Made by a program: the position numbers and the translations under genes
Notes under the pieces: generated by a model
What the model saw: only the letters and a program-made list of their open reading frames with translations
Databases searched by the model: none
What the model was told of the DNA's origin: nothing
In this document: piece by piece, positions 8,753-18,546 of the stretch
Position numbering within the stretch: position 1 is the stretch's first letter
Layout: each line of letters opens with the position of its first letter
DNA from: Botryllus schlosseri
Taxonomy: Eukaryota > Chordata > Ascidiacea > Stolidobranchia > Styelidae
Assembly: GCA_000444245.1 (NCBI GenBank)
Contig: ATSW01010063.1
Location: 1 to 20,223, forward strand
Direction: 5' to 3'
DNA length: 20,223 bases

Positions 8753-9469
8753 CGAAGACCATTTCACAATTTCTTCACTAATTGGAATACAATAATGCAG
8801 TATTTAATATTATGAGTAAATTATAGATTGAATATGTTCTACAAATGTGTGTTCCTACCACAGTTGAGATTAGTGTCAGGGTGGAACAAGTGGTTACGGT
8901 ATTAAAGTCAGGTACTTTTTGTGAGCATTTGAATAAGTTCTGTCTACTTTCTCACGACTTAGTTGATTGTTCATGTTTTAGACTAAGACTAGTTCCGTAT
9001 CAACAGTTTTTTTACGCTAAACTACTTTAAACTTGGAATTATAAAAATAATATGAGATAAGTTTCCATCACGATTATGTGTGAAATTGCCATCAGAGCTG
9101 GATGAAATAGGGCTTGTATCACAGTAACTGAATATAATTTTCCAAATTTCTACCTCTTTGTGTCGTTAGTAAGGCGATGATTTTTTGACTTCTCAAAACA
9201 ATTCAGAATTATTGCGTTAGATCAAAAATTATTTATGAAGCGAATATATTTCAAGAAGCTCGCGATGAAAAACTCTGATATAGACAACATTGTCGTTAAT
9301 CAGTATGAATTAACAGGGTGTGTCACCAACACTTCAGCAATATACACTTCAGTGCTACCAGCCAACAACTAATAATTTTTTGAATCTTGTGAAAAAATAC
9401 GTAATTTCACTGCTTGCGTCAAAATTTAGTCATAAAGAGGTTGGTCAAGTTTTTGGTCAGTTTTTGCGA
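8753..9469. other. No gene seen; possible STAMBP 3' end
   Basis: This is AT-rich sequence with only short chance frames, apart from the possible polyadenylation site at 8901. Confidence 0.4.
8901..8906 (+). terminator. Possible STAMBP polyadenylation signal ATTAAA
   Basis: ATTAAA lies about 510 bases after the stop and is followed closely by a T/G-rich stretch (TACTTTTTGTGAG), the arrangement expected of a cleavage site. No AATAAA is closer. If used, the whole MITE at 8407-8744 is transcribed in the 3'UTR. Confidence 0.3.
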
Positions 9470-9756
9470 CCAGAAACTGGTAAAAGTGAGGAAAATGAGT
9501 AGCCTATATTATAAATGCGAACCANTCGATATCACCGAACAGAGTAATANAAANTGGGTTNAACAAGACTTTAACNGGAAACTGAGCAGTCAACACNATG
9601 ACTTNGACTAGAGTCATAATAGCGTGACTTGAACTCAAACCTCTGCTCGATGACTTGGCCTCGGACTTGACTCCGTGGTGAATTGAAAATGACTAGAGTC
9701 AAAACTATAAATGTGAGATTGACTTGTGACTCGGAGCCTTGTGGCTTAGTTACAAC
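9470..9756 (+). repeat. Dispersed GACTTG/GACTCG repeat, copy 1
   Basis: It aligns with 11944-12138 over CAGAAACTG, a divergent middle (CGATATCACCGAACAGAGT against CTATATCACTCGAACAGAGT), GTGGGTT-like, ATTGAAAATGACT and CCTTGTG-ACTT-GTACAAC-like blocks. It is rich in GACTTG/GACTCG hexamers. Seven N bases between 9525 and 9605 fall inside this copy. It looks like an old short interspersed element of unknown class. Confidence 0.65.
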
Positions 9757-9912
9757 CCTGTTAGTGATACCCAAACTGTGTGCCGTCATAGATTGTCAGG
9801 TATGACGCGTATTGTTTGTAAATTTGGAAAAGAGCTTCATAAATATTTAAAACAAGGCAGGCAGGCAAGCATATGCGACTTCAAGGTGCTGAAACAGCTA
9901 CTGCTTCATAGC

Positions 9913-10089
9913 CAATGTTCCCTCTAAGCTGCGCATGTACGCAATTGCGAAGTGCCGACACGGTCTTTGCGCACAAAAAATCCGATGTGATGACCTTTTT
10001 TTCTTTAGTCGTTACGCACTGCCGTCCAAGGGACCACGCAGTGAGTTGATGAGTGCGCACAGACTCGTCATAAATTAGAGGGAACATTG
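9913..10089. mobile_element. hAT-type MITE, 177 bp, perfect target duplication
   Basis: The ends are perfect inverted repeats over 15 bases (CAATGTTCCCTCTAA at the left and its complement at the right), with identical 8-bp flanks TTCATAGC at 9905-9912 and 10090-10097. An 8-bp duplication and this terminus fit the hAT superfamily. It has no coding capacity, and the intact duplication suggests a relatively recent insertion. Confidence 0.9.
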
Positions 10090-10097
10090 TTCATAGC

Positions 10098-10689
10098 TGA
10101 TAAACAAGCATTGCCATTACAAAGGAACCAATCATGGCATTGCCTACAACTAGGTTAATTGGGCTTCTATGTGTCAAAAATATAGTCTTCAATTCGTTTC
10201 ACTTCTAGTGAATCTACTTATAAACAAAAAATACTACACACTCTTTAAATAAGCACAGCCTTCGCATTACCCCATCAATTCTATTTTTCAAAATAGACCT
10301 TTTCTAAGTGTGTGACGATCGTGTTTAATTTTTCCAGTGTGCCACAAGCTAAAAAAGTTTGGAAACCACTGATCTGTACATTATTCAATTGCATATTGAA
10401 GTTCTGTACCTCCAGAAGCTCTTCACGGAAAGTTCCCAACAGGTCAATCTCATTTTTAGCTAACTCAATGACCACTCCCGCTTTACCGCTTACACAATGC
10501 TTTTATGAAGTGTATTAGCATAGTATATGAGAGATTGATAGATATAACACGGTTAATATACTATGGTATGAAAGCTTGTAACAAAATTGTATGTTTGAGA
10601 AAATACAATCCACGGAATGATCTCAAAATCGAGCACACTGCAGATGGCATAGTCACATGAATACAGTAATTATACAGTCAATAGTGTTC
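10098..10689. other. No gene seen; solitary hAT-like end
   Basis: GTTTGGAAACCACTG at 10357-10371 is the complement of a typical hAT terminus (CAGTGGTTTCCAAAC), but no partner end or target duplication was found. The frames overlapping it are not recognisable. Confidence 0.35.
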
Positions 10690-10696
10690 TGAAATG

Positions 10697-11196
10697 TAGG
10701 GCTGGGAAGTGGGGATAATAATTCGTGTACCTTAATCTGAATGGAGAATTGATTCTAGTCGGGTAGTGGGAGATGATTTTTACGAGTACTGAAACATACG
10801 CTCCTTGGCCACTAAGAGATGGTTCAGCAACGAGGATTATAGTTTCGATACTATTTTCCACTGTGGGAGACTGCAACCCTCGATTGGTCTCGTATCGCAG
10901 CATACGAAACATGTAGCACCAAGCTACGAACGTCACTGGAAATGACATATCTGTGAAGCCAAAAAATTCAAAATCATTTTTAATATGATGTAGAACTGGC
11001 ATTGTAGTGGTAGCATAAAAGGTACATATTTGAACTTTTCATATCATCCCATACTGTTATTACAGCTGAGTGATAAAATCGACTCAATCAGGTTATCAAT
11101 TTCTCTGAGCAGTAATTAACTTATTTGATCCATTCTGTGTGAGTGATACTCGCTTCAGAATCGAATCACTCTGATTCTTGGTTTTTCCCAGCCCCA
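10697..11196 (-). mobile_element. hAT-like MITE, copy 2, 500 bp
   Basis: The left end TAGGGCTGGGAA and the complement of the right end TGGGGCTGGGAA form near-identical inverted repeats. Flanks CTGAAATG (10689-10696) and GTAAAATG (11197-11204) agree at 6 of 8. The body matches 8407-8744 in inverted orientation and is longer, so copy 1 may be an internally deleted form. A 110-codon minus-strand frame through it is not conserved in copy 1. Confidence 0.7.
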
Positions 11197-11204
11197 GTAA
11201 AATG

Positions 11205-11943
11205 CAGTTGAAACGAAGCCTTCAGTCAACCTCAAGATCGGTGCCAGTACAATACACAACGACTAAGCTATACATTATACAATATATCAAAAACGGAAAT
11301 TTTCTTGACTAGCCTGATGAAAATCACACGGACGGCAGAAAGTGCATAGAACTTGGCGGAAAATGGGGGTTTCCGTATATATCTGAATTTCCCCAATATC
11401 AATAAAATGAGATCATTGTGATGGTAATTCACAGAGCCGCTCAGTGGTCACATCAGAAGCGGATAGCGATTCGTTGAGCATATCAGCGAGCAATACGTTG
11501 ATATTGCAAAATTTTTTTCCACTCAAAGCTTTTCGGTCAACTCTTACCCTGAGCGGACATCACTAATTAGCCTATAATACCGCACAGCTACGGTATAATA
11601 GAGACAAGTCCAGCTAAAACTATAATTGAGGCTAATTCGGCTATAAATATTGGAATTGAGGCAAATTTGGTACGCAGCGTTTTTTTAGACAAGCTAACGA
11701 TTGCGTTGTTTTTCTGTTCTCAAATCACCGACTCCAGCATCACAGATCCTGCATCGGAATTTGTGGCAATATATCTATTATAATATTATATTCTGCATTA
11801 CTGTAACTTGTGCATGACTCGAACCAAGTTATATGACGTGAGACTAGGACAGCCAAGACAAACATTTCATTGTAACTTCAAAGAATACTAAAGTCATCAC
11901 ATAATTGGTATTTCGTCTATCAGTCCTGATACTTTGAAAATAG
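11205..11943. other. No gene seen
   Basis: This is AT-rich sequence lacking frames or clear repeats. Nothing is supportable beyond degraded non-coding DNA. Confidence 0.4.
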
Positions 11944-12138
11944 GGTCAGAAACTGTTAAGACTGAGGGAAATTATGAATACGAGCCATTCTATATCACTC
12001 GAACAGAGTTGATAAAAGTGGGTTAAGCGAAAACTGAACATAATGACTTGGACTCGGATTCGACCCTCTACTAGCTGACTTGGACTCGGTGGTCAATTGA
12101 AAATGACTCGACTTGAAACCTTGTGACTTGGGTACAAC
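11944..12138 (+). repeat. Dispersed GACTTG/GACTCG repeat, copy 2
   Basis: It is the second copy of the family at 9470-9756, in the same orientation and shorter. It starts CAGAAACTGTTAAG-like and ends CTTGTGACTTGGGTACAAC. Confidence 0.65.
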
Positions 12139-12363
12139 GCTGCGTTTTGGCACATCATGGTTCTTTAATTGTCGAAATGACTCTGTTGGCTAATTTTGAA
12201 ACATGAGTCGTTCTACTTCTACTTGCATAAGTGGCTATTTTGAGACGATCTCCAGTGTTTAGTTATTGACATTCATATAAATATTGATCCATATTTGCTT
12301 GGAAGAATTGAGATGAGATGAATGTCAAGCACTTTGTTAATGGATAAGTTCTGCATCGCCAGA

Positions 12364-12369
12364 TTTATT
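12364..12369 (-). terminator. Possible RPGR polyadenylation signal AATAAA
   Basis: AATAAA on the minus strand lies about 200 bases after the RPGR stop and is the first canonical hexamer downstream. The downstream G/T-rich element is weak. Confidence 0.35.
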
Positions 12370-12568
12370 AATATTCAGATCAGATGCAAGATTGCTGAAA
12401 TCCGTTTATGCTGGTTTTCCGCACCGACTGTGACCACTGACCAGTCATTGGAAGGCTATGTCCACTGATAGACACAGTAAGACTTCTAGAACTGATAATT
12501 GATAGTATAACTATAATTATGCGATTTGACAAATTAACCAGAATAAAAGATTGAAAAATCTTCTTATA

Positions 12569-14626
12569 TCATAGTATCGTACAAAACTTTGATTTTTTAC
12601 TGTTCTTTTTATTGGCATTTGTTGCGCTTGCTGTACTCTGGTCATTGTCGGTGTCCATTGGTTTTTGATCAGTCTCGTTTACCGAGGACTCGGCATTTGG
12701 TGCATTGCTTGTTTCATCTTTCGCTTTATCGGCAGTACTTGTGGACTGTGATTTAGCGTCTTCAGGCGTTTCTGCTGTGACATTATCTGTAGGATTGTTA
12801 GCATCGCTTGGCTTTTTATTCTCTTGATCATTTGAAGATTGGGTATTACCATCAGCACTAATTTCAGCTGAATCTTTCCCATCTATGGTTTTTTCTGCAC
12901 GTTCATCTTCCATAGTTTTACTTTCTACTTCGGATTCAGTTTCGTAATCATATTCTTCATCAGATAACTCATCTTCTTCAACCACTTGTTGACTCTGTGA
13001 TTTAGAATCCTGACCAGTCTGACTGCTTGATGGAACGTTAAGTTCTTTGTGTAAAGCAACAGGTTCAGTTGAATCTTTTGGTAATGATTGACTACCAGAA
13101 TCGGATATCTCTTCCTCTGACCCACCAGAGTCGATGTTTTCCGTTTTGGAATGCTTCACCGGCACGAACGTGGTGTTACCGTCTGCTTTTATAGATCTGT
13201 GAACCGTGTTGAGTACGGATATATCAGATGTTTGATCTAGCTCAAGTTTTGTGGCGTTGAATGAAGTTGGTATGTCATGATGTGATACTTTGGGAAAAGA
13301 TTTCACTGCTTCAAGTAGCTCGTCTGATTTTAAAGTGCTCAGAGAAGGCAGAGTTTTTGATGGTGATATTTCTCTTGCTTTTCTTCGCTTCTCCCGTGCT
13401 ATCGAGCTTCTCAAGCTGAGGTTCAAGTTGTCATTTTGTGTTTCGGATATGTCTAGGTTCTGCAGTTCGGGAAGCTTGAAGTTATCGCCCAAACCTTGTG
13501 CATCTACCATCATATTTGAATTTGTATCTCTATACTTGACTACGGCGATGGTATGACAGCCTCCGCATGCTACGCTTTTGACAGAGTATTGATCTAGCGT
13601 TTTGCATAATACAGGCGAAAATTGATTGGAAAAATCTTCACTATCTAGGCCCAGTTTCCCTCCGCGACCATCTCCAAACGAGTACATCTTTCCGTTATCA
13701 GTGATTACGCAAGTGAAATTTTCACCGCAGTATATATCAGTCACTTTTTTGTCTTTCATAGACTCGACTTGCATTGGTTTATCTGATTCTAAACTATCTT
13801 CGCCATGACCTAATTCGCCATGATATCCACCGCCGAATGTGAATAATTTTCCATTTGACGTCATGAATGCAGTATGGGAACCGCCACACGCAACGCTGTT
13901 CACACGGATTCCAGAAGGCAACGTGACTTCACTCGGCAAAAAACAATCGTCAGAGTCAATTTTTCCAAGCTTTCCAAACTCATTTTCACCGAACGTGTAA
14001 AGTTTACCTGTCTTTGTAGCAACCGCGGTGTGGTAATATCCACAAGCAACACTGATTATCTCTTCGGAAACGTTCAAACGTACTGGCTCCTTGCTTTTAT
14101 CGATGTCTTGAAGACCGAGTTCACCAAGAGAATTACTCCCCCATACATACAGAGCACCGTTTTCTAATAAAAGCGCAGAAAATTCAGCACCAGCAGCTAG
14201 CTTTTTTATTTTTCCTTTTGGGATGCTTGTAATCTCTACAGGAGAATCACAGTTTGTGTGAGTCGGTATGCCTAATTGAAAATCACCGTTATTCCCAAAA
14301 CCAAATACTTTATCGTCTGCAGTGGCGACTAGAGTATGATTTCTCCCACACGCGACCATGGACGCAGTCTCGTTTGCTAGCGATCGTAGAAAAGTAGGCT
14401 TCTCCACAGCTTGAGTATGACTGAGACCAAGTTGACCCCAGTTATTTGACCCAAAAACGTAGACCTTTCCTTTTTGCGTCAATAACACCGTGTGCTCGTC
14501 ACCACAGGATGCAGACGTCACAGCGTTTCCTTTCAGCCAAAAGCGGGACGTTCGACTTTGTGCAAATTTGCTCCCCCCGAACATGAAAACCGCTCCAGAC
14601 TCCGGAATCTTCTCCGGAGAATCCAT
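12569..14626 (-). CDS. RPGR: RPGR orthologue, RCC1-like ciliary protein, intronless
   Basis: Retinitis pigmentosa GTPase regulator family, a scaffold of the ciliary transition zone that in vertebrates works with RPGRIP1, PDE6D and ARL3. The 685-residue frame opens MDSPEKIPESGAVFMFGGSK, close to vertebrate RPGR. An RCC1-like domain (about 11-368) shows seven blades, with CG-x-x-HT-type motifs at 41, 93, 145 (degenerate), 195, 247, 300 and 354 alternating with G-x(4)-G-x-LG motifs. A low-complexity, acidic tail follows, with EEDELSDEEYDYE near 550-562. The end is polybasic KKNSKKSKF followed by CTIL, a CaaX box identical to that of the constitutive human isoform. No Glu/Gly-rich ORF15-type repeat is present. 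The start is the first ATG after an in-frame TAA (14659-14657); a TTG at 14644 extends the frame but is unlikely in an animal gene. The gene has no intron, unlike the 19-exon human gene. Confidence 0.95.
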   Translation of the reverse strand: MDSPEKIPESGAVFMFGGSKFAQSRTSRFWLKGNAVTSASCGDEHTVLLTQKGKVYVFGSNNWGQLGLSHTQAVEKPTFLRSLANETASMVACGRNHTLVATADDKVFGFGNNGDFQLGIPTHTNCDSPVEITSIPKGKIKKLAAGAEFSALLLENGALYVWGSNSLGELGLQDIDKSKEPVRLNVSEEIISVACGYYHTAVATKTGKLYTFGENEFGKLGKIDSDDCFLPSEVTLPSGIRVNSVACGGSHTAFMTSNGKLFTFGGGYHGELGHGEDSLESDKPMQVESMKDKKVTDIYCGENFTCVITDNGKMYSFGDGRGGKLGLDSEDFSNQFSPVLCKTLDQYSVKSVACGGCHTIAVVKYRDTNSNMMVDAQGLGDNFKLPELQNLDISETQNDNLNLSLRSSIAREKRRKAREISPSKTLPSLSTLKSDELLEAVKSFPKVSHHDIPTSFNATKLELDQTSDISVLNTVHRSIKADGNTTFVPVKHSKTENIDSGGSEEEISDSGSQSLPKDSTEPVALHKELNVPSSSQTGQDSKSQSQQVVEEDELSDEEYDYETESEVESKTMEDERAEKTIDGKDSAEISADGNTQSSNDQENKKPSDANNPTDNVTAETPEDAKSQSTSTADKAKDETSNAPNAESSVNETDQKPMDTDNDQSTASATNANKKNSKKSKFCTIL

Positions 14627-14652
14627 TCTCTGTATACTCGCCAACTTATCAT
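14533..14652 (-). promoter_or_regulatory. Out-of-frame upstream ATG overlapping RPGR start
   Basis: ATG at 14652-14650 opens a 39-codon frame ending at 14533, inside the RPGR coding region. Its context has G at -3. The RPGR ATG (A at -3, G at +4) is stronger. It matters only if transcription starts upstream of it. Confidence 0.4.
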
Positions 14653-14659
14653 CACGTTA

Positions 14660-15078
14660 AACACATTGTGGATTATATTATGTTTAACAGTACGGTATCA
14701 TACGTTCTGAAATGGTACATGTTGTAATAAAAAGAGTAAAATATTTTAGAAGAACTTCTTTTGTCTACACAGCCTTGGCTGGTGTATTTTGATAAAAGTC
14801 GACTCCATGGCACACGAATGAAAGTGTGAACATTCCCTTCCGAGTATACGTAATCTGTCGTCTCGATCATTTTTCGCTCAAACAGGATTATCTAACGGAT
14901 GCTTGCCAATGGCCGAATTCATCGCCTTTGATTTCAACACATCAGCCTTGCGGGGATGAGTCAATTGGAAAATAGATAGGCTACTAATTGATGAAGAGTT
15001 CGGACACTGAGAGAGTGTAAGAAAATCATCCATGCAATATTCAAGGGTTGAATAATAGTTAAAACGACATCTACGATG
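14660..15078. other. Presumed RPGR upstream region
   Basis: This should hold the RPGR promoter, read on the minus strand. No TATA box is convincing, and no other gene is seen before the hAT element at 15087. Confidence 0.3.
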
Positions 15079-15086
15079 GTATAACC

Positions 15087-16735
15087 CAGAGGTCTCAAAC
15101 ACGCGGCCCGCGGGCCGCATGCGGCCCGCAAGAGCATTTTGTGCGGCCCGCGAAGGCATTTTGGAATTTCAAGTATTCAACAATATATTCAACTGTCATA
15201 AATTTTTTTAGATATAAGAGCTAAAAGTTCAATCTAAAACTACTATAAAAATCACTGGGATCTCAACAAACTTCACTATTTCATCACTTTTAAAAGCTAC
15301 GATGAGGTAGAAGATCAGCTTTTACGTCACATTTCTAGTTCATGACGATAGAGCATGACCCGTTGATGATTCGTGACTCAAAATTGTGGTTTGGTTTGGT
15401 GCGACCTTCTCGTAAAATGACTCGGTTTTGGATTGACTGAGTGATTAAATAAAAATGACTCGAGTTGAGTCGGATCAAACGTTAAAAACAGACAATGACT
15501 TGCGAATCGAAACGGTGACTTGTTAATCCTACGGGCGCAACAATCTATGAAACTGTCATGGAGAATAGTAATATATCAAAAGGTCGTAGCTAGCGCTGCT
15601 TGGGGTATATAACTATCTAATCAGGTCAGTATGGCAACCATTGGCATTCTATGACCCCCGTGACGTATATAGTTGGTTACATGCTGGGTGTTGTTTGTTC
15701 TCTTAGTCCATGTTATTATCGTAGGCGAGTAGGGTAGTACTACGCTCTACAGCTGTAACACCAATGAATTATTCGCCGATTGGGCATTTCTATTCCAGGG
15801 GTTCTTAACCAGCGTCCGTAGACCCCATCGGGGTAGGAAGCACGACATCAGGGTGTGCGAGATGCCTTGTGGAATTAGGCCTATATGCTGTGGAATATTT
15901 TGTTGGCTAATTTATTCAACTGGAAAATAGTCTTGTGTGAATGGGCTTTCTGATTTTAATATAGGTACCATCAGAAATTGTGCTGAAAATGGATAGGCGC
16001 TACGAGAAATCTCATTGGAAGCACAAGCGGTACGATCGCTAAAAAGGCAAAGAAGCAATGCTATTACTGTGGCTCAATAATTATTATATTCAAGTTGTTA
16101 TTGACTTTGGCAATGACAATAACAATAGCCTATATTTATCACGACTTTATCAAAACCAGGATTAGGCTACGCCGCTCAAATGCTCTGATATCAGATCAAT
16201 CTTCAGTATATTTTAAAATATACTAGGCCTACATAAAATTGTGGCACGTCAAAGGTCCCCTTGCTGCACTATTATAACCCGACAGTTTTACGATGTCATG
16301 ATGCATCCTCCCGTATTATGTCTATAACTTATTAATTAGAAAAATTATGCCAGGCACAAAAAAATTATTCAAATATTTGAAAATGTGATTTTATTTCGTC
16401 AATAATGAATAATGCAATGGTAAATCACATTTCCACGATGTTTGTGGAATGCCTGTCTGCAAGGACCCGTCAGATAAGGCCTAGTTGGAACCTATACATT
16501 GAATATCCCGATTATTGATGCTGCGGCCCGCGGCGTCATCAAAAACTAGGAAATGGCCCGCGAGCACATTTGAGTTTGAGACCTCTGCGACCGCGTAAGC
16601 GGTGTCTTACAAAAAGCCTAGAGGTGGGCCGTGCTATAAGTCGGCAGTTACGGAAAATATGAGGAATATCGGCCTGGTGTAAATGACCATAGTAGTCGAC
16701 AAACACCATGAATACCCCAAAACAAAAAACCTCTG
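15087..16735. mobile_element. Composite hAT-type element with 8-bp target duplication
   Basis: The left end CAGAGGTCTCAAACACGCGG is a known style of hAT terminus with GGCCCGC clusters. Identical 8-bp flanks GTATAACC lie at 15079-15086 and 16736-16743. The outer right end is ACCTCTG, pairing with the left end over only 7 bases. A second, better right end (GTTTGAGACCTCTG, complementary to the left end over 14 bases) lies inside at 16574-16587, but the 8 bases after it (CGACCGCG) do not match the left flank. A further hAT-like end, CAGGGGTTCTTAACC, starts at 15796, and TAGAGGTGGGCC at 16619 is another. No transposase frame survives. I read it as nested or chimeric hAT sequence mobilised through its outer ends. 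Confidence 0.75.
15417..15528 (+). repeat. Weak third copy of GACTTG/GACTCG repeat
   Basis: AAAATGACTCG, AAAAATGACTCGAGTTGAG and GGTGACTTG recall the repeats at 9470 and 11944, but similarity is patchy. It lies inside the composite hAT element. Confidence 0.4.
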
Positions 16736-16743
16736 GTATAACC

Positions 16744-17205
16744 CATACTAATATAAAATTTCACACTGATAGAGTCAGAAAACGAAGCATTTGTTGATAA
16801 ATAATACATAAACCTACAATAAAAAGCGATCATTTTTCAACTTTGAAATATTTTGGAAGTTAATGCTGTAGTTAAATGTAAGAAATCCATTGACCGAGGG
16901 AAACATGGAATTTGTGTCATTAATCGGTAGCCTACTGGTAAAATGCCCGTCACATACCGTACTCGTATCTTACAAGATATCTGAATTTAGAAATGACATT
17001 TTTGTGCTCATGATAAGTATTGATGGAAATACCCAGATAGAAGATTCAAAGTAAAAATCGTTGAAATATTCGTTCATTAGATATAGCGTATGCAAATTAC
17101 TTCCACATGCGTATAGTGGCAGTTGCTAGTCTATTATAGTGTGATACAGCGTACATCGACGCAGTGGTATTAAAGTGACTTATGTCCATTTTACAAGTTT
17201 TGACA
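16744..17205. other. No gene seen
   Basis: This is AT-rich sequence between the hAT composite and the long hairpin. No frame or repeat stands out. Confidence 0.4.
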
Positions 17206-18358
17206 AAATTAACTTTAGGGTAATTCCATGTCTGATCAACCAAAAAAATGGATTTCGTCACCACATAGTGTCAGATTTTGTTGAAATTTGGCTCAAAACA
17301 TCATGAAGTATAGCTCACTTAATCGCAATTTATTTGAAATGAATTACTTGAGTAGTTTTGAAGTTATCGCATGATGAAAAACATGCTTTTCATGCCCATT
17401 CAACCATGAAATTGAAGGGCAGTTTTCAAGTATATTTGGAATTGTCTGTAAATGAGCTACTTTGACCTTAGAATGTTGTTCACTTTGTTATGTTGTACAA
17501 ATTGATCTATTCTATCATTCAAGTGCGAAATTAATGATTTTTGGTGCACGGCCCAGAATTTATCTCAAGTTAAAAGACGGTGCCTCTGGAAATCACTCAA
17601 GCATGACAATATTTCCGGAGTCTCCCTCTCATTTCTGTCTACTTGAAAAAAGTTATGAATGGTGGAAAATGAAAGCTGTTGTAACATAGATTCCTTAGAA
17701 AACAAGTTTTTATGTAATATTTACTTACAAAGTTTTGAAAACAGGGTATATTTCAGGTCATGAAAATGCAGTGATTTTCCTAAAAAATGATGTTTGATAT
17801 TCTAGTTGCTGTGTTACCTTGAGACAAACTCCAGCATGTTATTCATTTTCTAGATATTCATTTTTCTAACAGCTTTCATATGACACCATTTACAAAAATT
17901 TTGAAGCAGACAGAAATGAGAGAGACCCTCCCCCGAAATATTGTTCTTACGCTTCAGTGGTTTCAGGGGTTAATGAGTGACATTTTGGGGTGTCAACCAA
18001 AAATCAGTAATTTTTGTCCTGCATGATAGAATAGATCAATTTATACAACATAACAAATCGAACAACTCTCTAATTGTCAAAATAGCTTATTCACAGAAAA
18101 TTTCAAATCAGCCTAAAAAATCACTTGAATTTCGCGGTTGGATGAGCATAAAAAGCTTGTTTTTGATCACGCAATAACTTGAAAACTACTTATGTAATTC
18201 ATTTAAAATAAATTGATATTTTTACTTAGATGTACTTCATGGTGTTTTAAGCCAAATTTCAGCAAAATCTGAAACTCAAGAGATACCCAATCTCTCTTTT
18301 GATTAATCTCAAATTGAATTACCCCATGGATTCAGAAGTACTTACGTAAAGTTAATTT
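17206..18358. mobile_element. Long inverted-repeat (foldback) element, 1.15 kb
   Basis: The termini are 12-base perfect inverted repeats (AAATTAACTTTA at 17206-17217, complement at 18347-18358). Most of the element is self-complementary: arms of about 490 bp (to about 17700, and from about 17865) share GGGTAATTC, CAGATTTTG-TGAAATTTGGCT, AATGAATTAC, TTTGTTATGTTGTA, AATTGATCTATTCTATCAT, CTCATTTCTGTCT and ATGAAAGCTGTT in inverted order. The arms are clearly diverged, so this is an old foldback or MITE-like element. Its short frames (17462-17689, 17977-18177) are products of the arms. No target duplication was identified. A transcript would fold into long double-stranded RNA. Confidence 0.85.
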
Positions 18359-18402
18359 AGAGGTACTATCTGTCAAATATTACCATAATTTTCCAAGTAT
18401 AG

Positions 18403-18491
18403 TACGCCCCCATGTATAATACGCACCCCTAAAATAGCATGTAAATTCTGGGAAAAAGCCTGTACCCATTGTATAGTACGCACCCTTCATT
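18403..18491. repeat. TATAGTACGCACCC-type repeat fragment
   Basis: GTATAGTACGCCCCC, GTATAATACGCACCCC and GTATAGTACGCACCC recur within 90 bases. The motif recalls terminal sequence of some Tc1/pogo-like MITEs, but the assignment is a guess. It continues into the tandem repeat at 18547. Confidence 0.4.
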
Positions 18492-18546
18492 TCAGTACAT
18501 GAATAGTTCCGAGATGTCACTCTTGAACAATCATTACACAACGATC

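Noticed and set aside
10670-11002. 110-codon minus-strand frame
   Set aside because: It lies inside the hAT-like MITE and is not kept open in the other copy.
12679-14167. Several frames overlapping RPGR on both strands
   Set aside because: They are shadows of the RPGR frame.
14627-14644. Six-residue N-terminal extension of RPGR starting at TTG
   Set aside because: TTG is not a normal animal start, and the ATG at 14626 has optimal context and matches the family's N-terminus.
14878-15159. 93-codon minus-strand frame
   Set aside because: It crosses the hAT terminus and its GC-rich repeat, so it is a chance frame.
17462-17689. 75-codon frame
   Set aside because: It is part of the long-hairpin arm, and the complementary arm does not encode the same protein.
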